A stretch of DNA of 64,000 nucleotides from Furcasterigmium furcatum (taxonomy: Eukaryota > Ascomycota > Sordariomycetes > Glomerellales > Plectosphaerellaceae), in contig BCIA01000003.1 of assembly GCA_001599815.1 (NCBI GenBank), positions 2,728,001 through 2,792,000 on the forward strand, read 5' to 3'. Shown here piece by piece: positions 57,539 to 64,000 of this stretch; within the stretch, counting starts at the first letter, position 1, and each line of letters starts with the position of its first letter. The translations under genes were made by a program, and so were the position numbers. A model generated the notes under the pieces. The model did no database searches and was not told the origin of the DNA. It saw only the letters and a program-made list of their open reading frames with translations.

Positions 57539-58343
57539 TGTGTAAGTATGCCGTGCTGATGTTGAGATGTTGAGGTTGAGGGAGGTGATGAAGCCGTATT
57601 GCTTCTGGGTACCTAGTCGGTTATCAAGAGGAGAGTACAGGACCATCTGTGTGCCTGATATCGCGTGCTAATTTATAGAAGACTCTTTGAGCTTTCTACT
57701 GACCAGAACCATTCGGGAGCGTCTCTCCTCAGAGGATTTTATAAATTCACTGGCCATCGTCGCCGTGACGGGCCTGGGTGATTCGCACTACGAGGTTGGG
57801 GCTTGTTCGCCAACACACACACGTCAGACTGAGTCGCTGCGATGCAGCCCGATTCGGCGAGGCAGCAAGTGAGTCAATCAGTAATTTTAGTTTGGAGGAG
57901 TGCTCACTGTTCAAGTCCGGGCCAGAGATATTCCTTTGGAGTTTCAGTGACTAAGACTTAGGCGACAACCACAAAGAGACCAAGGGCCTGTAGGGTAAGG
58001 TAGACACCAAATACATCCCGCACACACTCCATGATTTCATAAGGGCCTCAAGTAATGTCAAAGTTAGAGCGCTTTCATTGTCTAGATACCTACGCTCAAG
58101 TGTCTGTTGTGTCTCGGCCCTCGGCTTTCAGCTGTCTACGCTGCGCGGATCGCATCTAAGCCAGGCCCCTTGTGACGCTGATATGGGCGCTTTGCCTGGG
58201 ATATTTTGTCAAAATCCCGGAGGACTCTTCTACCTCCTCATAATGGCTTCAGTCCCAAGAAATCAAGCAACCCCGGGGATCTCCAGTGCTCCTGTGACCC
58301 CAATCCGAATTCCCATGCCTACCCCGTTCAAACACTCCAGCTG
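57539..58343. other. Intergenic between the two Cys-rich paralogs
   Basis: About 0.8 kb, less GC-rich than the coding sequence, with no gene recognised. It may be the residue of a local duplication. Confidence 0.45.
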
Positions 58344-58688
58344 TTAAGCAGACCACATCTGGCACTGCGTGCACAACCGGTGCCCGCACTGAACCCAACG
58401 AGCATTGTAGCACATGTCCCTGCCCTCTCCCTGCTGGACTGGGTGCTCTATTCCGCAGAAGCAGCATTGCCACATGTGATCACCGGTCCTCGGGTGCCGG
58501 TTGTATGGGCACTGCGGGCAGCACACGTGGTAACAGACAGACGCGTGCTGGCAGGCTGACACCTGGAACGAGTTCATGCCGCCGCACTGGTGGCACTGCC
58601 AGCGGACGCCGCGCTGGGGCATGCGGTCTTCGTAGAACCCCGGGACCCGGGGCCTGCCGGAGCGGCCGTAGAAGTAGTAGTGGCTCAT
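58344..58688 (-). CDS. Small Cys-rich zinc-finger-like protein (paralog B)
   Basis: Single exon, 114 residues, starting MSHYYFYGRSGRPRVPGFYE. It shares with its neighbour at 57182-57538 the framework RW-C-C, N, C-HA-x-C-x-H-C-C, W-C-C-C, GEGRD-C-N-R and CGH-C-C, here as VRWQCHQCGGMNS, ACQHASVCYHVCCPQC, MWQCCFCGIEHP, GEGRDMCYNARW and QCGHRLCTQCQMW. The ends differ: this copy has a Tyr/Gly/Arg tail instead of a Pro-rich one, and both stop within a few residues of the last CxxC. The two are the same strand, about 0.8 kb apart, so tandem duplication with strong divergence is likely. Function is unknown. Confidence 0.72.
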   Translation of the reverse strand: MSHYYFYGRSGRPRVPGFYEDRMPQRGVRWQCHQCGGMNSFQVSACQHASVCYHVCCPQCPYNRHPRTGDHMWQCCFCGIEHPVQQGEGRDMCYNARWVQCGHRLCTQCQMWSA

Positions 58689-59280
58689 TTTTCGGCTTGA
58701 GGACTAGTTCTGAATGCTGTGTGATCTTTGGGATTTTATGGATGTGGCTGGACTTGGACAGACCTCAAGTCAAAATCGCAGGATATTTTATGGTCATCGA
58801 GACATTGCTGGGCGCCTCTGACGAGGCAAGGCAGATAACTCCTCAGTCCTCGGGTATGTTGATTCACAGTCTCCAGGAGCACCGATGTGAGCAATGGGCT
58901 GGTGATGCGGACGGTCAGTCGGCTGCAAGCTATGGGATGTTGAATCGAGTCCCGAGGATGCGCGGGCCATACATTGCAGAGGACCTCATCCAAGATGATT
59001 CCTTCAAGTCAAATGTAAGCAGTCAAGGGAGAAACAGTGAAACGCGCTGGAGGTGCCGGAGTTACCGCCTTACGAGGGCGGGAACTGAGCAGAGTCAGAG
59101 ATCGTGCAGTTCAGTCAACTCTCAAAAAACATCACCGAAAGTCGTTTTGACAGTCGCTCCAGATAGTCACAGGTTCAGCACTCATCTCGAAATTCTTTCA
59201 ATCAGAAAAACAGATCATCTCAATTTCTCGACGCTCAATCAGCAGCAAGTCAATGGCTTCTCCCATATCTGTTTCAACCC
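58689..59280. other. Intergenic, no gene seen
   Basis: About 0.6 kb upstream of paralog B and at the 3' end of the large gene. No feature was recognised. Confidence 0.45.
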
Positions 59281-62200
59281 TCACACACTCATGGCCGCCC
59301 TCCTCTTCCTTGCCTCAGGGAGCCAGCCCGTGGTGAGCTTATCATCGACCTTCACAGTCAGCTTCCTCAACCCCTCGGCCCAGCACCCCTTCCATGCCTC
59401 AAGCAGCTCCACAAGCTCATTCTGGACCTGCTCATCGGGAGTTGCGCTCATGATGCACTCCGCCACAAGCTCCAAGCGCAAGTACGCCCCCAGCGAGGGC
59501 TCCGCCTCAGTCACCACCTCGTCCAAGCGCGCCAGCTGCAGTGCCAGCCGACCGAGGTGCGGCCTCATGCTCCCTGTTGTCGTCACGCTGACGAGGAGCT
59601 TGAAATCCTCGTGATACGGGAGACGCCGCGTGCTGAGATGATCAATGAGCTCCGTCACCGCGGATACGAAGATTTGATACTGCTTTGCGTCGTACTCATT
59701 TCCCCTCGGTAGCGGAAGGATCATGGCCCTGATGCTGAAGGTGTTGGGGAGAACAAGGAGTCCCGTCGTCGGTGTTTCGGCGCGGTCGCGACGGATGGCC
59801 TCGATGACGGCAATGATGTTGTGAACGACGGGAAGGCAGACCGCCTGGCATCTCTTCCAGCTCGCTTCGACCTCGAACCTTGCCCTGGTCAATTGTGACG
59901 CGATTCCGAGGACCTGCCCGTTCTTCCCACGGCGGATGAGGCGCTCCGCAGCAGTGAGAATGAGCTCTTGCACGGTCTGAATGTAGACTTCTTCCTGGTC
60001 GCCGGGCTTTGACTCGATAGGCAAGGGAGGATTACTCAAGGCAACAATCATCCATCTGAGGCTGATGCCGATGTTGTCGCCGATGTTGTTAGCTCCGTCG
60101 AATTGCGCGAGCCAGTGTTGACCCGTGGGCGAGGTGACAAGCTTGGGATTGGCCTTGACCGCCTGGATGATTCGTGTGACACTCGCTGGCGGATCGACCT
60201 CGATCAAAACAAGGTCCCGGACCATGTCGAAGATGGACTTTGGCATGTACAATATCCAACGCTGGAAGAAAGGGGCGAGCAGGTTTGAGTGGACTGGCAT
60301 CGTCGGCATGCGCTCGTCGCCATCAAGGGAGAATCCGTTCTTCGCCAGGAAGAGGTTGAGCCAACGCCGATTGTTTGCTCCTGAGAGTTCAAATGCGCTC
60401 GTGATGAGCTCGACAAGTCGAAGCCTGTCATCGGGTTGCAGTCTTTCGCTTTGCGCTTCTCTGATCAGCATTTCCAACAAAGGAGCGTCTTCGCCCACAT
60501 CTGGCATGGGAGCAGAGCTGTCCTTTGAGACCTCCTCCCACTCGGCTTCCGTCACTCCACGGCGCTCGCTGAGCTGGCCCATAATTGGAACGGCATGCGT
60601 CTCGATTGATTCCAGCACGAGTTGGCGCAGGTCTCCGGGAGCATTCGGCTCGGTCAGGATCTTCATGAGGGCAGCGATGATGGCCAGCTGAGAGTCGATA
60701 TGGCGCGCTTCCGATAGCAGCGAGGTCAGTATGTTGCATGCGTCGACGGGAGCCACAAACACGTTGCCTTGCATCAACTGCGCTAGCATCTTGATAGTAG
60801 ACACTTTGATCACGGACTTCCCAGTCTGACCGGGATTCCGCCTGGAGTTCTGAGCCTTCATGGCGTCCCTCATCGCATCGGCCATGGTCTGCAGGAATTC
60901 CCGACTGGTTGCAGCCGGCACGGAGGAGAGGAACGAGCTGTTGAGGAGACGCCGATGCCATGAGCTGGTGTCGCTTTCTTGCAAGATGACATGGCGGATA
61001 AACGGACACGCCAACGAAGGATTGTCGCTTTGCGAGACGCGTAGAATGACCTCGACGACGTTCGGTATCTGTGACTTGACGTTCTCGGGACCCAGGAGTG
61101 CCTGCATAGTAGAAATGACAAACTGTGCTAGCTCAGCCAACACCTCGGGCGACGCATCTGGGAGCCTCATCTGAACGTAAGTACCAGTTGCTTGGATGCT
61201 TGAATTTGGCACCAACTGGGCTGCGCCAGGGTCGCGAAGGTGCTTTTCCACTTCGGTGAGTGCCTCAATGGTCGGCTTCCACACGACGTCTTTCATGCGG
61301 ACCTCTGGGTCTTCGATTGAGGCTGCTTCGACAACATAGGTGAAGGACTGAACCCGGGCGAGACGCTTGTCGGTAACAGTCTTGGGGAGACGAAGCAGAG
61401 GGTCCCATTTGCTGCGCTGGAAGCCGGGTTCGGAGACGTCGAGGATGGCGGTGTCCGTCAGTTCGACGAGGATCGCGTTGGCCAGCCTGACATTCTCGGT
61501 GATCGATTCGGCAGAGACTGCGTTCATCGCTTTCACTGCTTCTTCTTTCGTTTTGAATTCCGGGATGGCGCAGAGAACCTCCGCGAGCTCGGAAGTATTG
61601 AGGGTTTCTGCCTGGTAGAGCTCATGCACCGTCAGGGAGTCTCTGCGGAATCTCCGCGCCCACACGATGACGTCCTTGAGCAACTTCAGGTCACCGGTAG
61701 CCACGCTCAGATGGAACGCCGACTTGGCCCAGAACGCTCGATCTCTCGGCTCTCGGGACTGCGCGGCTCTCTTCTTCCTCTCGTCTACGAGCTCGCGAGC
61801 TTCAGCCAGCCACTCCGAAGCCCTGGTTGTGTCTCGTGACTGATACCGGAGGAGAGCCCTGAGAACATCCGCGTCTCCAAGGGTCTCGCCTGGCGCCCTG
61901 ACCTGACGAAGCACCGTAGATTCGTAGTGCGGACCTTGCAGGAAATCACCTGCTGGATGCACACGGGCCAGCCTCTCGAATAGGCGGAAGCCATTGGCGT
62001 TGTCGACCGTGGTGAAGAGTTTGGAGGGCCATTTGTCGCCCTCAATCGGGAGCTCCCGTAGGCGGGCGAGGCCCGTGGGCGACTCGTCTTCGATATCAAA
62101 GCGGTATCCCTGTAGGTGCTTGATGAAGAGGCGGATGAGGTAGTACCTCTTGTCTGGCGCCAGCGCCAGCTTCTTCAGCATGTATGTTGTCTGATGAATT

Positions 62201-63132
62201 TGGTGGATGGTCAAAGGTTTGCGGTTGGAGGGAAATACCCCGAGAAGGCGCACCAAGCAGGCCTCCATCATCTCTTGATTGGCATCTGCTGCTGAATACC
62301 ACCTCTCCATGACGTAGTGAACGAGGCCACCATTACGAGTGTTGAGGTCAGAGCCAAAATGGCTGGGGTGTTTGACGACGCACTGGACAAGGCTGTGGAT
62401 GAACCTGGCTCGCGTTGCCTCGTTGTGTCGTCGGAGCAGCCGTTTCAGGGACGGCATGACAAAGGCATGAACGAAGTCTGACGGAACGCGTACCGTTTTG
62501 GTGTCCCTGGCGAGGAGCGTCTGGAGGACCTTTTCACTGAACTGCTGGTTGCCGACGAAGACATCGGTCTGTTCGGCGAAGCTGAAAGATCTGGCGTCGG
62601 GCGAGAATGCGTCTTGGAGGAACTTCTTCTCATGCTGCTCGCGATGGCCCATCAGCAGCCCTTTCTGCTGAGCATGCGACCACTTGACATCAGGCTGCGC
62701 TTCCGCCTCCTGCACCACGTCGTCCGTGCAAGCGGGCACGATGTTTTGGTAGTAGGAACGGAGCGGGCGGACGTCGTATGTCCCATTGTCCAGGATTTTG
62801 ACCAGTTCGCCCATGGCGGCGCGCCTCTCGGGTCTGGCGTTGACGGCAGAGGCAGTCCGGCCGAGCCAGGCGCACATGCTGCGCACGTCTCGGACGCTGA
62901 AGTCGGCCATCAGCTCTGCGACGCCCTCGGCCCCTCCAGCAGCGTCCCATGTCGGCTGGAATCTGTCGCCGCGCCGAAGGGCTTTGCCAAAAGCCATGAT
63001 GGCCCGACTGCGCTTGGAGGCGCTGTCGGTCTGCCGCATGGCCACGAGGTAGTCGTCGGCGGTGGGCCGGCGCCCCTTGGCCAGCTTCTGCTGCTCTACG
63101 AGCTTCGATTGCTTGCGTGCGGGTCGTGCCAT
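59281..63132 (-). CDS. Large conserved-looking hypothetical protein (about 1,283 residues)
   Basis: Uninterrupted single-exon frame. I start it at 63132 (MARPARKQSKLVEQQKLAKG), which is followed by dense protein character; the frame also runs upstream to 63297, but with poor composition. The sequence is predicted mostly helical with alternating amphipathic stretches (AIMAFGKALRRGDRFQPTWD, LPSLKRLLRRHNEATRARF-like, ELVDERKKRAAQ, VREKLQ-like) and no obvious catalytic motif, signal peptide or membrane helix. It looks like an alpha-solenoid or scaffold. Recurrent features are MEAC-LVRLLG and QMRLPDASPEVLAELAQFVI. Arg/Lys-rich ends (ARKQSK, EARKRRAAMSV) may bind nucleic acid or ribosome, but that is speculation. 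I do not recognise the family. The single long frame argues strongly for a real gene. Confidence 0.78.
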   Translation of the reverse strand: MARPARKQSKLVEQQKLAKGRRPTADDYLVAMRQTDSASKRSRAIMAFGKALRRGDRFQPTWDAAGGAEGVAELMADFSVRDVRSMCAWLGRTASAVNARPERRAAMGELVKILDNGTYDVRPLRSYYQNIVPACTDDVVQEAEAQPDVKWSHAQQKGLLMGHREQHEKKFLQDAFSPDARSFSFAEQTDVFVGNQQFSEKVLQTLLARDTKTVRVPSDFVHAFVMPSLKRLLRRHNEATRARFIHSLVQCVVKHPSHFGSDLNTRNGGLVHYVMERWYSAADANQEMMEACLVRLLGVFPSNRKPLTIHQIHQTTYMLKKLALAPDKRYYLIRLFIKHLQGYRFDIEDESPTGLARLRELPIEGDKWPSKLFTTVDNANGFRLFERLARVHPAGDFLQGPHYESTVLRQVRAPGETLGDADVLRALLRYQSRDTTRASEWLAEARELVDERKKRAAQSREPRDRAFWAKSAFHLSVATGDLKLLKDVIVWARRFRRDSLTVHELYQAETLNTSELAEVLCAIPEFKTKEEAVKAMNAVSAESITENVRLANAILVELTDTAILDVSEPGFQRSKWDPLLRLPKTVTDKRLARVQSFTYVVEAASIEDPEVRMKDVVWKPTIEALTEVEKHLRDPGAAQLVPNSSIQATGTYVQMRLPDASPEVLAELAQFVISTMQALLGPENVKSQIPNVVEVILRVSQSDNPSLACPFIRHVILQESDTSSWHRRLLNSSFLSSVPAATSREFLQTMADAMRDAMKAQNSRRNPGQTGKSVIKVSTIKMLAQLMQGNVFVAPVDACNILTSLLSEARHIDSQLAIIAALMKILTEPNAPGDLRQLVLESIETHAVPIMGQLSERRGVTEAEWEEVSKDSSAPMPDVGEDAPLLEMLIREAQSERLQPDDRLRLVELITSAFELSGANNRRWLNLFLAKNGFSLDGDERMPTMPVHSNLLAPFFQRWILYMPKSIFDMVRDLVLIEVDPPASVTRIIQAVKANPKLVTSPTGQHWLAQFDGANNIGDNIGISLRWMIVALSNPPLPIESKPGDQEEVYIQTVQELILTAAERLIRRGKNGQVLGIASQLTRARFEVEASWKRCQAVCLPVVHNIIAVIEAIRRDRAETPTTGLLVLPNTFSIRAMILPLPRGNEYDAKQYQIFVSAVTELIDHLSTRRLPYHEDFKLLVSVTTTGSMRPHLGRLALQLARLDEVVTEAEPSLGAYLRLELVAECIMSATPDEQVQNELVELLEAWKGCWAEGLRKLTVKVDDKLTTGWLPEARKRRAAMSV

Positions 63133-63900
63133 GATGCAGCCGTGGTCAATCGATTGAGTAAAGGATGGCGGACAGAAATGAGAGCACTTTGCTTTCTTAT
63201 ACGAGCACGAACTTGCCATTAGACAACCTGGAGGGGTTGAGTCAGCCGGCGGCGTGGGGATCGGGAAGATCTTACAGGGATCGTCGACTGGCCTCACCTT
63301 TTGGCCTCATTTCCACCAAGGGCGACCGGCACAGGCACAGCCCAGCGAGGCTGCCAATGGATCCGAACTAGCGGGAAGTGCTAAACATAGTGCCTGACCA
63401 CCCCGAAATGAGCTGATGGACGTCAGTGGTCGTTTCACTGACTGTGCCGTCATGGATGGCCCTGGTTGAAGGGGCAAGGCCGCACGAGACTGGATTGTGT
63501 GAGTCTGCAGCTTTCCGAATTGGGCGACCAAATGCTCGTTGATGAGTCAGCCAAAGATCGAAATGTATGCGAGATGGTAATTACTTGCCGCTGACTGATT
63601 GTTCGAAGCCTCAGCTAGAAGCCGGGGGACGAAATGGGTGTCCCTTTGGTGGTTTGTCGAGAGCGTGCTGTCGACCGTCAGTGACCTCACCCCACATTCA
63701 CGTTATGAAAGCATCATCGCCTCCGGCCCGCCCGCAGAACCAAAGGCAAATGATGGCTGTCGTCAAGAAATGGATCCTTTCATTGCGATGTGTGGTATCT
63801 AACTTCTTAAAGACCCCTCATCTCCTTCATATCAAGCCGAAGTGAATGCTGTCGTGGACGGACGGTCGTCTTCATGGGAGATCCCGCAGGAATCAATGGC
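63133..63900. other. Intergenic, upstream of large gene
   Basis: About 0.77 kb containing the promoter of the large gene and the 3' end of the partial gene to the right. No other gene was seen. Confidence 0.45.
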
Positions 63901-64000
63901 CTAGCGAGTGTGGTTCTCGGCGGGGAGCTCGGCAACAAAGCCCTGGTTGTTCTGGCTGTACGAAGGGTGATACGCTTGATATTGACGGGGAGCTGCGGTG
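63901..64000 (-). CDS. Partial 3' end of a minus-strand gene
   Basis: The last 33 codons before a TAG at 63901-63903 read TAAPRQYQAYHPSYSQ, then NNQGFVAELPAENHTR. Gln/Tyr/Asn-rich tails ending in AELPA-like sequence are common at C-termini of fungal membrane proteins, but that is too weak to name a family. The gene continues past the right edge of the window. Confidence 0.5.
   Translation of the reverse strand, partial: TAAPRQYQAYHPSYSQNNQGFVAELPAENHTR

Noticed and set aside
1..64000. CRISPR arrays, operons, bacterial promoters
   Set aside because: No regularly spaced repeats were seen, and the intron-rich monocistronic genes show the DNA is fungal.

Overview
This window is nuclear DNA from a filamentous ascomycete, most likely a Sordariomycete (Colletotrichum/Glomerellales-like; genus is my inference). 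The reasons are short spliceosomal introns (about 50-95 nt) with GTRNGT donors and CTAAC/CTGAC branch sites, GC-rich codons, Pezizomycotina-typical families (HET, CFEM-Pth11-like receptor, PNP-type NLR head domain, ACS-family MFS carriers) and a eukaryotic intron-containing tRNA. There are no operons, Shine-Dalgarno sites or CRISPR arrays. Gene models were spliced by hand; each junction given was checked for reading-frame continuity unless stated.

Layout. 0.4-10.4 kb: secreted proline-iminopeptidase-like hydrolase (-), four-exon hypothetical gene (-), GMC alcohol-oxidase-like flavoenzyme (+), small secreted Cys-containing protein (+), 4-TM protein (-). 10.8-16.1 kb: DHA1-type MFS (-), then on the + strand a tail-anchored cytochrome b5 followed 0.6 kb later by a membrane-anchored MOSC protein resembling mARC; together they look like a fungal N-reductive chain. 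16.4-28.4 kb: F-box gene with an unresolved frame (-), HET-domain gene (-), IKS1-like membrane kinase (+) and the mismatch-repair gene MSH6 (-). 29.3-37.6 kb: a PNP/UDP phosphorylase-domain protein of the type that heads fungal NLRs, an antisense WD40 relic with a stop codon, then about 6.5 kb without a convincing gene. 37.6-45.4 kb: two ACS-family (Dal5/Tna1-like) MFS permeases (+) and a CFEM-domain Pth11-like GPCR (-). 45.4-51.7 kb: sparse DNA with one three-exon hypothetical gene and an intron-bearing tRNA-Leu(AAG). 51.7-63.1 kb: FBXO31-like F-box gene (+), a second DHA1 MFS (-), two small Cys-rich paralogs (-) and a roughly 1,283-residue uncharacterised protein (-). The 3' end of another minus-strand gene lies at the right edge.

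Themes: environment sensing and uptake (four MFS carriers, CFEM receptor), redox metabolism (GMC oxidase, cyt b5 + MOSC), self/non-self recognition (HET, PNP-NLR head, WD40 relic), and housekeeping (MSH6, IKS1, tRNA-Leu). The best candidates for something under-described are the cyt b5/MOSC pair, the Cys-rich paralog pair, the small secreted protein and the large orphan protein.
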